Positions 30,786 to 40,965 of a stretch of 64,000 bases of DNA are shown in pieces. Every line of letters starts with the position of its first letter. Positions within the stretch are counted from its first letter, which is position 1. The translations under genes and the position numbers were made by a program. Source of the DNA: Histomonas meleagridis. Its lineage: Eukaryota > Parabasalia > Tritrichomonadida > Dientamoebidae. Where the stretch lies: NCBI GenBank assembly GCA_020186115.1, contig WSYJ01000092.1, forward strand, positions 532,001 through 596,000. Direction: 5' to 3'. The notes below the pieces were generated by a model, which did not search any database, had not been told where the DNA came from, and saw only the letters and a program-made list of their open reading frames with translations.

Positions 30786-31538
30786 ATGTGTTCAATTCCT
30801 TTCAATTTGGTCCGAACAGAGTTGTGTGAATTTGGGGCGCCCTCATTCAATCGAATGGAAGAAAAACCAAACGATTTTCTTTCAAGCATTTCTAATTTAC
30901 AAGGTATGAAGGGAATTCCAGTAAGAAAAAGAGTTGATCCTCTTATTTCAAATGAACTTAAATTATATCAATGTACTTATAATACAGTTCATACAATTCG
31001 TGGAACTAGAATTAAAATTCAATTTTCGCGAGAAGGAAAAATTTTATATTCAACTAAGCTTAAAGGAAGAAGACCTGAAAAGCCAATTCCAATTGCAAAA
31101 GGTCCAGAAATGCATTATAGCTCTAAAGAATTTGCTGGATTTCTTCTCACTGGAAATAATCACAATTCATTTTCACTGAGGGCAAAAACCGAATATGGAA
31201 AAGAGATATTATCAATTCAAATATCTCATCCAAGCAGAAATAGAAATATACCGAAGGACATATCACTGACATTTTTCCAGAAAGATTCTTTAGTGCCACA
31301 AAAACTTGTTAATCGAAAGTGTGATTATAATGCTGACGGATATTGGGAAATCGATTTTGATGGAAAAGAAGCCACACCAAGCACAAAAAATTGCATTTTA
31401 GTCAATGAGTGCAATAATTGTGAGTACATAGGCATCAGAAAAATCTCAAATTCTCTCATCGAAATCGATTCAGTTGAAATTGTCACTCCACTTTCGGTAT
31501 TTGGGATTGCCCTTTCTGTTTTTATTGCTCAGACTTAG
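30786..31538 (+). CDS. Tubby-like protein, divergent
   Basis: 250 residues. From about residue 58 to the end the order of motifs matches the Tubby C-terminal domain: KLYQCTYNTV, ILYSTKLKGRR, a membrane-lipid-binding-type basic stretch, FLLTGNNHNSFSLRAK, EYGKEILSIQISHP. It ends in the diagnostic region EIDFDGKEATPSTKNCILVN and PLSVFGIALSVFIAQT, equivalent to FxGRxxxxSVKNFQ and PLxAFxIALSSF. Tubby domains bind PI(4,5)P2 at membranes. The N-terminus is short and lacks an F-box. Ends in TAG without a TAAA overlap. Confidence 0.75.
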   Translation: MCSIPFNLVRTELCEFGAPSFNRMEEKPNDFLSSISNLQGMKGIPVRKRVDPLISNELKLYQCTYNTVHTIRGTRIKIQFSREGKILYSTKLKGRRPEKPIPIAKGPEMHYSSKEFAGFLLTGNNHNSFSLRAKTEYGKEILSIQISHPSRNRNIPKDISLTFFQKDSLVPQKLVNRKCDYNADGYWEIDFDGKEATPSTKNCILVNECNNCEYIGIRKISNSLIEIDSVEIVTPLSVFGIALSVFIAQT

Positions 31539-31571
31539 AAAAAAATTAGAAATTTAAATATGAAGATATAT

Positions 31572-32267
31572 TTATATTACTTTGTTATTGTCTATTATCC
31601 AAGCAACAGCGTCATCTACGTTGCCGTTTGTCACCCTGAGAGCTTCTATACAGCTTTCTCGACTCGCAATGTTTAATTCCTCCATTTCTTTCAATTGTTG
31701 TGGATACGGATTTTCATCCTTTTCTGGTTTGATGCTACCGGAAAGAAGGCCGTCTAATAAAACATAAACCTCGTCGTATTTTCTGTTTCCTTTTTGAATC
31801 ATCTGTTGAATTCCTTTGAGGATTTCTGATATTCCAGATTGAACTTCTGGGTTATCCAAAGTGGAATATTCTGACGTCCCTAGCTTCTGTTGAAACTGTT
31901 TTATTACCTCTTCAGATGGTTGAGAAATTGGTGGGTCTAAATTTGAAATAGAAAATTCTTTGTTTGTTTCTTTTGGTTTTTGATGACTTTCAGATATGTA
32001 AAGAGAAATAGGCTTTTTAGGTTTGAAATCAAAAGAAGAAAGTGGTTGTATATTTTTCATTATTTCCATTGCATATATTAGCCGAATATTAGAAATTTTA
32101 CAGCCATACTTAGTAGCAATTTTACGCTTTAGGTCCTTGACATTTTGGCAATCATCAATATCTATTTCAAATTTTGATTTATCTCCCATATTTTTGATCT
32201 GAAGTTTCATTTTATGGCTATTTCCTTGAAAGATGCCATAAAAAATTGTGTCGAAATAATATGCCAT
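31572..32267 (-). CDS. Ubiquitin-like/UBA protein (ubiquilin-like)
   Basis: 231 residues. A ubiquitin-like domain lies at about 20-92 (MKLQIKNMGDKSKFEIDIDD, then LKRKIATKYGCKISNIRLIY). A middle helical region with a proline-rich linker follows, and a C-terminal UBA domain spans about 190-229 (LKEMEELNIASRESCIEALR, VTNGNVDDAVAWIIDNN). UBL at the front and UBA at the end is the arrangement of Dsk2/ubiquilin proteasome shuttles. The STI1 repeats of ubiquilins are not clear. An internal Met at residue 20 starts the UBL directly and may be the true start. Confidence 0.8.
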   Translation of the reverse strand: MAYYFDTIFYGIFQGNSHKMKLQIKNMGDKSKFEIDIDDCQNVKDLKRKIATKYGCKISNIRLIYAMEIMKNIQPLSSFDFKPKKPISLYISESHQKPKETNKEFSISNLDPPISQPSEEVIKQFQQKLGTSEYSTLDNPEVQSGISEILKGIQQMIQKGNRKYDEVYVLLDGLLSGSIKPEKDENPYPQQLKEMEELNIASRESCIEALRVTNGNVDDAVAWIIDNNKVI

Positions 32268-32929
32268 AATTCAATACTTTATGGAGAAGGAAATTTACTT
32301 AGTAAAATATTACATGAAAACAAAAATATTCTAACTTTTTATCATCTTATTTATCAAGAAAATTTCTTCAAAAATAACATAAATTATGTGGGTGAAATGT
32401 TAAGACAATATAGAAACTAATTTAAATAAAAGTTAAAAATAATGAATAAAAATGAATTTTGAGTTCAATTAAGATATAAAGCATTATTAATTAATCTTAT
32501 TATGATATAAAAGGAAATTTCCTAAATATATATTAATTGGAATATACTTCTAATTTTGGTTATTTTAAAGTAAAAAATAATGATTTACAAGGGAAGTTGT
32601 CTATACTGGAGAACTCTAATATTTTTTTAATGGAAACGCTTTTGAAATCTCACACAAAGGAAGTTGTTATTCATTAAATATATTGCATAGAAATTCATAT
32701 TTATAGAAATCCATGATCTTGTTATGTTGTTGCTAACAATTTTTTCTTGAAGTTTTTCTTAAATGAACTTTATAATATAATTGTAGTTATGTATTTACAT
32801 TTTATGGATACACTTGGTAATAGGTAATGTGTTTTATGTATAATGTTATTTTGTTAATTTTTATATGGAAATTATGTTTGTATGTTTTTATTAACATTTG
32901 TTTTGATGCTTTTCTTTCTATCTGCAGTC
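32268..32929. other. Intergenic region, no gene seen
   Basis: AT-rich DNA upstream of the UBL-UBA gene, without a supportable ORF. Confidence 0.45.
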
Positions 32930-33420
32930 AGATATTATTATAACATATTCCAAAATATTAAAACATATTCCAAATTATTCAAATGAATATTTTTTGCATT
33001 AACATCAATTCCTTTATCTAAAAGTAATTTTACTATTTCTATATTATTATTTCTAACTGCAATATGAAGTGCTGTTTCAAATTATTAAAACATATTAAAA
33101 ATTATTAAAACATATTAAAAATTATTAAAACAGCTTCTAAATTATTTAAGCATATTTGCAATTATTAAAACATATTTCAGATTATTCAAATGAATATTTT
33201 TTGCATTAACATCAATTCCTTCTTTATTTAAAAATATTTCACAAGTTCAATATTTTTCGATTTTGAAGCAAATGGCAAAACATTTTTAGGAATTTGATTA
33301 TTTTGAAGGAAAGATTTAAAGAGATATAAATTTCCGTTCTTCTTACTGAGGTATTAATAATATTATTGTTAATTTTTCATCCTTTTTCTTCCAAAATGCT
33401 AATATTTCATAATTATCTTT
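32930..33420 (-). pseudogene. DUF3447/ankyrin relic with 20 bp tandem repeats
   Basis: On the minus strand, ankyrin pieces (IEIVKLLL...GIDVNAKN at about 33000-33080 and GIDVNAKN again near 33210) are joined to a decayed piece of a lead C-terminus at 33240-33420 (compare LKENQIPKNYLFLSA in the 51.5 kb gene). Frames are broken. Between them, at about 33080-33140, a 20 bp unit AAAAATTATTAAAACATATT is repeated about three times, apparently from expansion of spacer-type sequence. Confidence 0.6.
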
Positions 33421-33776
33421 ATGGATACAAAAGCTTATCAAATCTTTAGTTTTATCTTCAGACATATAAGTAAATATCAAATACATGATTTGTTGATGAA
33501 AATGCATAATAAACTATGTTACTATATATTGAAAAAAATATTTAAAATAGAGAGATATCTAAGAAATTCCGGGAAAAAATTCAATTGCAAATTGCAATAT
33601 ATCTACATAATATTATCACGTAATTTTTTGAATTCAAAATATAAATACGAACGTTACTTATCTAATGTGATAAAATTGACGATGTGTCCAATGCAAATAA
33701 ATTACATCAGCAAACAAATCATTCACTTTTTGAATACAATAAATTTACAGTTACAGTATTGAATGGTTTACACATT

Positions 33777-36419
33777 TCAAATTTGTCTAGAAATAAACGT
33801 CTCCGCCGGTTCTTCTTCGATATCGTCGTTATCGTTTGCTCTTTTCCTTGTCTCCTTTCTGCTTGACATAAGTCCGGTGACCATTTTTTGTGTCGGCTTT
33901 TCTTTGTTCGCAATTTTCTGTAGGATTGGCTCAAATCTTTCACTAGCAATTTCTGATAGTTCAATTGCATTGTCAGGCGAAATTGAGAACAAAAACTGTA
34001 CGATAACAATCAAATACTTATCGTTTTCGCCATTTTCAAACCAATTCTTCACCATTTGAAATGTATCAAATTTGCCAATAATGAATCTGGCGGAAATTTT
34101 CAGAGCGTTTTCATCGATATCCGATTCAATAAAAGCGTTAAACAGCTGCGAGCCGTCTATTAACTTATACGGGGCCAACTCTTTCCATAATGCCTTAACG
34201 TTCACCTGCATATATTCGTTACCATAATATATCATCAAATGTGCTGAATATGAAATAGGGATTGAATGGATTTGAATGGGTCTGGCCGCATATTCGAATA
34301 GTTCACTTTTCTTCAGAAACTTATGAAATGAATTGTAAAACAAATCGATGTCTTCTATCGGCATCAGTTCTTTTTCTTCTTCATTTTCATCGTTGTTAAC
34401 TCTCAGAAAAGGCGACAATGAAAATAAAGTACTCAATGCTTTGAATGACTCTTCTTTAACTTTGAGTGAACCGATTTTCAAATGTTTCACGAACGTTTGT
34501 AAATATTCGTTAAACGTATCCATGTAATTGCCAATCATTTCTGGGTTTAAACGTATTCTCTTTATATCCCACTTATAGAAATATTGTAAACATTCGATAC
34601 AATTTGCAATGTACGAATCACTTTTTGAGTCTGTAATTTGTTTCAATATTTGGTCGCGTAACTTATTATTGTCCGACACATCGATTAAACGCGTTGCAGC
34701 CACAAATTTACCAATAGTACAATCGTTTTCAGTGTCTTCGATCTTCGTACAGTCCACAGCCAACCGGTTTAATTCCTCTTTAGCTAAAGAACTTAATTGA
34801 TGATTCCCTAATGATAATTCATATAATGAAACTATTGATGACGTATATACATTTTTGTCGTTGTTGTTCATAAAGATATCTCTGATTTCGCCGAGTAATT
34901 GTTGATACAAATGTTCGCATGAATTATCTGATATTGTATCTAAGTCCAATAAACGCGATGCTTCAATCAAATGAATAACTGTTTCATTCTCCGATTGGAA
35001 AGCCCGAATCATTTTCGGTAATTGTTTAACTAATGTCAACGTTAGTTTCCGTATTCGTTTATCTGATTCGGGCGGAATCTTTTCGATTTTCCCAACTGTT
35101 CGTTCTGATGATATTAATAAGATATGTGATAATAGTTCTATTGTTTTGTCATCGCTTTCATTCATCATCATTTCGCAGATTTTATCAAATTGTCGAATAC
35201 ATTTAACTTTGGGATATAATGTAGAGATAACATATGGTAAATCATCAGAATTAAACTTAGACGAAAATTCAACAAGTTTCGTTAAATCATTCGTATCAGA
35301 TTTAAAATAATGTGCAGTAACAAATTTAGATGCTGATAATCGAACTGATTTACTATCGTCACATAATAACTCAAATATATGCGTGCAATCAAGTTCGCCT
35401 ATCATCCCTTTCTCACTTAATACATATAAGCATTCAAGTGCCATCGATGATACTGAGTTATCTTTGTCATCACATAATTCAATAATATGCCCAATGTAAC
35501 GTTCTGAAATTTCAGAGGTCGTATCGGCGGGTAAATCATTGAAAATTTGACTTAAACATTTTAATGCATTTTTGCGATTTTTATGCGTTTGATCATACGT
35601 AGCTCGACCAATATAATTAAGTTTTTGTACATCTGCAAAGAGTTTGGGATATATATGTGATAAATCAGTAATTAATGTAATTGACATATTTCGAATAAAT
35701 GGATCAACATCTCTGGTGCGAACTATAACAAAGTTTTGGAAGAGATCATTTGAAGCTGATGTGTAAAATTGCGCTTCATGTTCTAAGACATCTATTTGTT
35801 GACTGATTGTATCTGTCGATTCAAGTGTTCGAAGTCGTTCAAGTTCGAAATCGGTACTTGAAAGTGATGTAGCTAAGGATCTAAGTAATTCGAAGATACA
35901 AAAGGATGAGCTAATTCGAAGAGAACGAATTAGACATTTACTATTAAATGTAGGAAGCCATCTACGAAATGTATGATATTGATTGGAATATAAAGCCCCA
36001 CATGAAATCATTGTGTTACTCATTTGTTTCCAGAATTTTTGTAATTTATTATTATTTTTATCTTTCAAAAATGTATCTAAAGGTATTTCTCCATTCCCTT
36101 CATTGATGCCTTCTTGGAATTCAGTAAGAGCATATTCTTGTAAGTTTCCTTCAATATATTCTGGCGTAATTTCAACTTTCTTTCCTGCTATTTGCATAAT
36201 CAATGTTAATAATTCGCAAAAAGCTTCTAATTGATTCTTGTTATATCTAGCAACCCAAGATCTAATGATTTTATCTTCATCATTCGAAAAGAAATAATCA
36301 AATAAATTTGATACTGATTCAAAAGCAGGCATTGTCGCTTCTACAATATCTTCTGGAATTGCTTGACTAACTTGGCCTTGGCTGCTTTGGTCTTTTTCGT
36401 TTTGCGAGTTTTCCTTCAT
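33777..36419 (-). CDS. Cohesin subunit SA/SCC3 (STAG-like)
   Basis: 880 residues, helical throughout. The stromalin conservative domain is recognisable at about residues 220-300: NFVIVRTRDVDPFIRNMSIT, then LSHIYPKLFADVQKLNYIGR and TYDQTHKNRKNALKCLSQIF, matching the R(Y/T)RDVxPxIR...YLGWxLxDKxxxVRxxxLKxL pattern of SA/STAG. The remainder consists of HEAT-like repeats (NSVSSMALECLYVLSEKGMI). SCC3 binds the kleisin RAD21 and holds cohesin on chromatin. It is shorter than yeast SCC3 or human STAG1 at the C-terminus. The N-terminus is a disordered Gln/Ser/Asn stretch. Confidence 0.85.
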   Translation of the reverse strand: MKENSQNEKDQSSQGQVSQAIPEDIVEATMPAFESVSNLFDYFFSNDEDKIIRSWVARYNKNQLEAFCELLTLIMQIAGKKVEITPEYIEGNLQEYALTEFQEGINEGNGEIPLDTFLKDKNNNKLQKFWKQMSNTMISCGALYSNQYHTFRRWLPTFNSKCLIRSLRISSSFCIFELLRSLATSLSSTDFELERLRTLESTDTISQQIDVLEHEAQFYTSASNDLFQNFVIVRTRDVDPFIRNMSITLITDLSHIYPKLFADVQKLNYIGRATYDQTHKNRKNALKCLSQIFNDLPADTTSEISERYIGHIIELCDDKDNSVSSMALECLYVLSEKGMIGELDCTHIFELLCDDSKSVRLSASKFVTAHYFKSDTNDLTKLVEFSSKFNSDDLPYVISTLYPKVKCIRQFDKICEMMMNESDDKTIELLSHILLISSERTVGKIEKIPPESDKRIRKLTLTLVKQLPKMIRAFQSENETVIHLIEASRLLDLDTISDNSCEHLYQQLLGEIRDIFMNNNDKNVYTSSIVSLYELSLGNHQLSSLAKEELNRLAVDCTKIEDTENDCTIGKFVAATRLIDVSDNNKLRDQILKQITDSKSDSYIANCIECLQYFYKWDIKRIRLNPEMIGNYMDTFNEYLQTFVKHLKIGSLKVKEESFKALSTLFSLSPFLRVNNDENEEEKELMPIEDIDLFYNSFHKFLKKSELFEYAARPIQIHSIPISYSAHLMIYYGNEYMQVNVKALWKELAPYKLIDGSQLFNAFIESDIDENALKISARFIIGKFDTFQMVKNWFENGENDKYLIVIVQFLFSISPDNAIELSEIASERFEPILQKIANKEKPTQKMVTGLMSSRKETRKRANDNDDIEEEPAETFISRQI

Positions 36420-36826
36420 TTGAATCGATTTTGATGTTACTTTGATGCGCCATTATTTCGAACAAAGTTTGTCAAAATTAAGGAAAAGCGGGCAAAAGTG
36501 CTCATGAAAAAGATTTGATGGGATCTATTAGAAACGCACATTACATTGAGAATCTTTATGTAAATTTTTTTAAATTCTTGTTCTCTCTTAGCAACAATAT
36601 TTTCAGAAAAAAAATTTAATTGTCTTTCTATTTAATCAATTTTTTTTTAAATGTTCTTACTAATATTTTCTGCTTGGTATACTATTAACACAAATGATTT
36701 TCATATATTGTAAATAAAAAGATATAATATGAGAACAGCAATCTCTTTGAGTTTTTTAGTTGGCTTTTTTCCCAAGGATTATAAACTATACAATAACGAA
36801 ATAAATGTAAACGTAATTTTCCCATC
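36420..36826. promoter_or_regulatory. Divergent promoter region, SCC3 and PP1
   Basis: 407 bp between head-to-head start codons. AT-rich with long T runs. A TTTTCCCA box at 36817-36824 lies directly before the PP1 ATG. No gene is seen inside. Confidence 0.45.
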
Positions 36827-37774
36827 ATGGATGTAATCATTGATAAAATTCTCTCAAAACTTGTTGCTGTAAGAGAGTCACCACTTGGAACTCCTTCTGG
36901 GCTTACAGTTGGTGAAATCATCTGGCTTTGCCAGACGGTTAGAAAAATATTTCTTGATCAACCAATTTTATTAAAAATACAAGGGCCTGTAACAGTTTGT
37001 GGTGACATACACGGACAATACCACGATCTACTTAGATTATTCGAAGTTTGTAAATATCCACCAGAAACTAATTATTTGTTTCTGGGTGATTATGTTGACC
37101 GTGGGAAACAAAGTATTGAAACAATATGTCTTTTATTTGCCTTGAAGGTAAAATACCCAGAGATTTTCTTTTTATTAAGAGGGAATCATGAGAGTTCCAA
37201 ACAAGGTGAAGAGTTTGAATTCTACAAAGAATGTAACGAACGCTACAGTCCTAACATTTGGCATATTTTTTGTGATGTTTTTAATTGTCTTCCAGTAGCT
37301 GCAATTCTTAATAACAAAATATTTTGTGTCCATGGAGGAATTTCTCAATATATTAAAAGCATAGATGATATATCCAACATCCAAAGACCAACAGAAATCC
37401 CAGATGAGGGAATTCTTTGTGATTTGATGTGGTCAGATCCTGATCCAGAAGCAAATGATTGGGCTCCAAATGCACGAGGCACGAGCTACTTCTTTGGGGT
37501 CGACCATTTGAATGAATTCAGAAGGAAATTTGGATTCGATCTTGTATGCAGAGGTCATCAGTATGTGGAAACGGGATTTGATTTTCCATTTGGTGAAGCA
37601 GGAGGAATAGTAACTGTTTTCTCTGCACCAAATTATTGTTATGAAGTTGGAAATAGAGCTGCAGTGATGAAAGTTGATGAAGAAATGAAATGTTCTTTCG
37701 TTGTATTTGATCCAATTATTGACTGGGATGAAATATATCAAAACAAGAATGATTTGGATTTGAATAAGAATTGA
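36827..37774 (+). CDS. PP1-like Ser/Thr phosphatase, divergent
   Basis: 315 residues with all metal-site motifs of PPP phosphatases: GDIHG (59-63), GDYVDRG (87-93), RGNHE (118-122), HGG (169-171) and the conserved late RGHQ. The body is PP1-like (LLRLFEVCKYPPETNYLFLG; IQRPTEIPDEGILCDLMWSD). Two parts differ: RGNHESSKQGEEFEFYKECN replaces the PP1 RGNHECASINRIYGFYDEC, and the beta12-13 loop reads SAPNYCYEVGNRAAVM, resembling PP2A rather than the PP1 SAPNYCGEFDNAGA. That loop determines inhibitor and toxin sensitivity in PP1. Predicted active. Confidence 0.88.
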   Translation: MDVIIDKILSKLVAVRESPLGTPSGLTVGEIIWLCQTVRKIFLDQPILLKIQGPVTVCGDIHGQYHDLLRLFEVCKYPPETNYLFLGDYVDRGKQSIETICLLFALKVKYPEIFFLLRGNHESSKQGEEFEFYKECNERYSPNIWHIFCDVFNCLPVAAILNNKIFCVHGGISQYIKSIDDISNIQRPTEIPDEGILCDLMWSDPDPEANDWAPNARGTSYFFGVDHLNEFRRKFGFDLVCRGHQYVETGFDFPFGEAGGIVTVFSAPNYCYEVGNRAAVMKVDEEMKCSFVVFDPIIDWDEIYQNKNDLDLNKN

Positions 37775-37941
37775 GTTTGATAATTATTATTCATAATGTT
37801 AATAAATTTTCATTAAAAAATGATTGTGTGGTATGTTTATATTTTGGTAAATTCTTGATGATTTTGTTGCAAAGAGTTTTCAAATATGTAATGACATGTG
37901 ACATGAAAATTCAACGTGAGACAGCCGTCACTTTTCCCAAA

Positions 37942-39363
37942 ATGAATTTTAATGTATCCCTTCTCCAACGTCTTCAATGTTCTTTTAACAATTATAGACA
38001 AAACAACCTTTTTATAGATTGTAATGTTTTAGCAGAAGATAAAGAGTTCCCTTGCCATAAAATTGTTTTAGCACATAATTCCGAATTCTTCAAGGAATTG
38101 TTTTTAAAGGAAAATCAAGAAGGAATCTATACGTTCAAAGCAGAAAAATATATGAACCCACAGAGTATGTTAATTGCTTGTCTTGAATTCTTATATACAA
38201 ATCAAATTGAAATTTGCTCGGAAAATGTAGTTGCCATTCTATCTATAGCACTCCATCTAAAAATTCGTAAGTTACAATTAATTGCATATGAATATTTTGT
38301 AAGGGATATTAATTATCAAAATGTTCTTCAATACTCCAAAAAATGCGTTGAATATGATATTCCTGATTCGGCAGATGCTCTTGTTAAAATTATTGCAACT
38401 CATTTCTCCTCATTTAAACTCTATGATTTATTTAATTCAATCAATTCCAAGATTCTTTACCTTATCCTTAAGTCACCACATTTAGATAACATGCCGCCAG
38501 ATGAGAAGCTTAGTATAATCGGCAAATTCCATGCCTTTTCACCTATAACAGATAAATCACATCAAAATGATCTTTCTACTGTTGTTGATTGGTCATCTCC
38601 TAATTCCTATCAATATCTTGCTCGCCACAAATGTTTGTGGATGCCCTCACATATTATTCGACCATTGTATCGCGAATTGATGAAATTCCGTCGAAAGAAT
38701 TTCAAAGAATTTTCCGAGCTTACCAAAACCTCTTCTGATGAAGTATCTTCCTGGTTCCCTTTAACATGGTGTCAATCCATTATCGCTGGCTCCAAGTATC
38801 AAGATGATAAATTTTCTGTTGATCCTGTTTCTTTCTTATCCTCCATGGGTAAAATGGTTTCTAATGTTGATCCCATCACATATGGCATGCTAAAATGCAA
38901 CACAAGCGACGTTAGCATCGACTCTAAGTGCGTGTCAAATCCATTGATGGAGAATCCGTTAACATATTTTATATCTGAATCGAAAAATCCTTTTTATGAG
39001 ATTGATTTAGGCGAAATGTCTCTTTTCCAACCTGAGATAATTGTGGTTAAATGTTTTAGTGAGGAATATGTGCAAAGGAAAATTTCGAAATTTTTCTCAT
39101 TGACAAAAGATAAAATTGATCAGAAAGATCAAGAGTCAATGTGTCCAATTCCGAAACATATTAATATTGTTGGTATAACTAATGAAGGAAATGAAATTCA
39201 AATTTATGATGGAAAATTCCAGGAAGAAATTCCTGTAAATATTAATTGTTTAATAAGAAAATTTAGATTTACTATGATAGGAAAGAATACTGTTGGAGTG
39301 GACGTGCTCAGAATATTCTCGGTGAAATTACTTGGAATGTTCTTGCAAAACAAAAATGAATAA
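37942..39363 (+). CDS. BTB/POZ protein with discoidin-like C-terminus
   Basis: 473 residues from the ATG at 37942. An open frame runs further upstream to a TTG, overlapping the PP1 end, but the TTTTCCCA box at 37932-37939 and the domain start favour 37942. The BTB domain spans about 10-115: CSFNNYRQNNLFIDCNVLAE, FPCHKIVLAHNSEFFKELFL, then EFLYTNQIEI. A BACK-like helical region follows. The C-terminal 170 residues have a beta pattern (NPLTYFISESKNPFYEIDLG ... IYDGKFQEEIPV ... RKFRFTMIGKNTVGVDVLRI) like F5/8 type C domains of trichomonad BTB proteins. Cullin-3 adaptor or scaffold role inferred. Stop overlaps TAAA. Confidence 0.75.
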   Translation: MNFNVSLLQRLQCSFNNYRQNNLFIDCNVLAEDKEFPCHKIVLAHNSEFFKELFLKENQEGIYTFKAEKYMNPQSMLIACLEFLYTNQIEICSENVVAILSIALHLKIRKLQLIAYEYFVRDINYQNVLQYSKKCVEYDIPDSADALVKIIATHFSSFKLYDLFNSINSKILYLILKSPHLDNMPPDEKLSIIGKFHAFSPITDKSHQNDLSTVVDWSSPNSYQYLARHKCLWMPSHIIRPLYRELMKFRRKNFKEFSELTKTSSDEVSSWFPLTWCQSIIAGSKYQDDKFSVDPVSFLSSMGKMVSNVDPITYGMLKCNTSDVSIDSKCVSNPLMENPLTYFISESKNPFYEIDLGEMSLFQPEIIVVKCFSEEYVQRKISKFFSLTKDKIDQKDQESMCPIPKHINIVGITNEGNEIQIYDGKFQEEIPVNINCLIRKFRFTMIGKNTVGVDVLRIFSVKLLGMFLQNKNE

Positions 39364-39972
39364 ATAAACGATTCATATAATTTGAAATATTTTCATGAAC
39401 TGATGAACCTTCTTTTTTAAACAATTTTAATTAATGAGTAAATATATCTGAAACAAGAAATTTGACTTAAATCAAACAAAGTATGACAATATTTCAATGG
39501 GTTTTTTTGGACGTGTATTCAAAAAGTGTACACAACGAAGATGAATTAATTTTTAATTCAAGCATCTAAAAAGAGACAAAGTACACTCTTTTAATTAAAG
39601 AACAAAGAGCCGTTTTGTTTTTTGATGTATTCTGAATGATATGTTACAGAAAAATATGCATTTAAATCAGAAAATAATGATAAATACATTTGTTGTTCAA
39701 CTATTTTAAAGGCAATTTTCATTTTTACCATTTGGTGATGCGCAAAAATACGAATTCAAAAAATTATTCTTCCATGCTTCAAACATGTCATTCCTTTTTG
39801 ATAAATCGAACTGCTCATGCTTCTTTGTCTAAAAGGATTATCTTATGCATGGGATTATTCTTATTATGACAAATATTGTTTTGATACACATTAATTAAAT
39901 CACATTATTCTCAAAATAGTTTGAAAAGAATATACAAAAACAAGTTCATGTTAAGGATTTTTATTAAGAATA
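39364..39972. other. Intergenic region, no gene seen
   Basis: 3' flank of the BTB gene. AT-rich, no ORF or repeat recognised before the small Cys-rich ORF. Confidence 0.45.
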
Positions 39973-40044
39973 TTAGAGGAGGTTGCATTTACAGCAGCAG
40001 CAGTGGCAGCAAGAACTTGAGCAAGAACATGACGAGGAACTCAT
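39973..40044 (-). CDS. Cys-rich micro-ORF (23 aa)
   Basis: The minus strand encodes MSSSSCSCSSSCCHCCCCKC followed by NLL and TAA. Nine of 23 residues are Cys, plus one His, with CxC, CC and CCCC clusters as in small metal-binding peptides. Local GC is well above the surrounding intergenic DNA. It is too short for any homology claim and could be the end of a spliced gene or a chance CAG/CTG-type low-complexity run. It lies 215 bp downstream of the Rab gene, on the same strand. Confidence 0.35.
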   Translation of the reverse strand: MSSSSCSCSSSCCHCCCCKCNLL

Positions 40045-40259
40045 AACAACAAAATGGCAGTTTTTTATGATCCAACCACAAACAAAAACAAACGATATTT
40101 AAAAACTTTACAGTCAGCATTCAAAGTTTGTGAGCCAACTCAATTCACTTTTCAGTTAATTGAATGAAAATTCATAAAACGTTAATCGAAATTGAAAAAA
40201 ATTCAATGTGTTACAACATGAATTGTGTGGTTTATCCCTAAATCGTCTTCCAAAACATG

Positions 40260-40865
40260 CTAGCATCCGCATTTTTGATTGTTGGCTGCTTGGTCATTAG
40301 TTTTTTCTAATAAAACTCCTTGTGGAGGAGGTTTGTTATCATCAGCAGCAGGAATAAGTGCTTGTTGATGTGCTTCTAATGCAACTGAACTGAATAATTC
40401 TTCAATTGACGTACCAACCTTTGCTGATACTTCAAAGAAGGTTGCTGATACATTTTTAGCAAAAGATTCGCCATCTTCTGTTGATATAACTCTTTGGTCT
40501 TCAAGATCAGCTTTATTCCCGACAATAAATAGAATCTGTGGTGAGCCATTTTGCTTTAAATCATTTATCCAAGTGTTAAGTTCTTGAAATGAGTTTAGAT
40601 CTGTTATTGAATAAACAAGGATTACAGCTGCAGCTCCACGATAATACATTGGTGCAAGAGATCTGAATTTTTCTTGTCCTGCTGTGTCCCAAATATCTAA
40701 TGTAACATCATTTCCATCAATATCAATTGTTTTCTGTTGACAATATGCACCAATTGTTTCTTGTATCTCATCTGTAAACATACCCTTAAGAGCTCTATTG
40801 ATGATTGATGTTTTTCCTACATTTGCATCCCCAAGAAACACGACTTTTAACGATTCATCACACAT
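40260..40865 (-). CDS. Rab GTPase, Rab5-like
   Basis: 201 residues from ATG 40865; the frame upstream begins with GTG. G motifs: GDANVGKTS (12-20), WDTAGQE (58-64), NKAD (116-119) and SAK (146-148). The switch region QETIGAYCQQKTI and WDTAGQEKFRSLAPMYYRGA are closest to the Rab5/21/22 group. The C-terminus ends CGC, a geranylgeranylation signal. A role in early endosome or vesicle traffic is inferred. It starts 100 bp from the divergent ABC1-like gene. Confidence 0.92.
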   Translation of the reverse strand: MCDESLKVVFLGDANVGKTSIINRALKGMFTDEIQETIGAYCQQKTIDIDGNDVTLDIWDTAGQEKFRSLAPMYYRGAAAVILVYSITDLNSFQELNTWINDLKQNGSPQILFIVGNKADLEDQRVISTEDGESFAKNVSATFFEVSAKVGTSIEELFSSVALEAHQQALIPAADDNKPPPQGVLLEKTNDQAANNQKCGC

Positions 40866-40965
40866 TTCAAATGTCACTTTTAATTTTTCAATTGATAATC
40901 GGTCATTCGCTCAACTTTGTCCGAACACGCATATTCAATAATTGACTGTAGCAAACGTTAGAAAA

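Noticed and set aside
33421-33762. Plus-strand 113-residue ORF
   Set aside because: Low-complexity Ile/Lys/Tyr/Asn translation of AT-rich DNA beside an ankyrin relic; no protein-like pattern.
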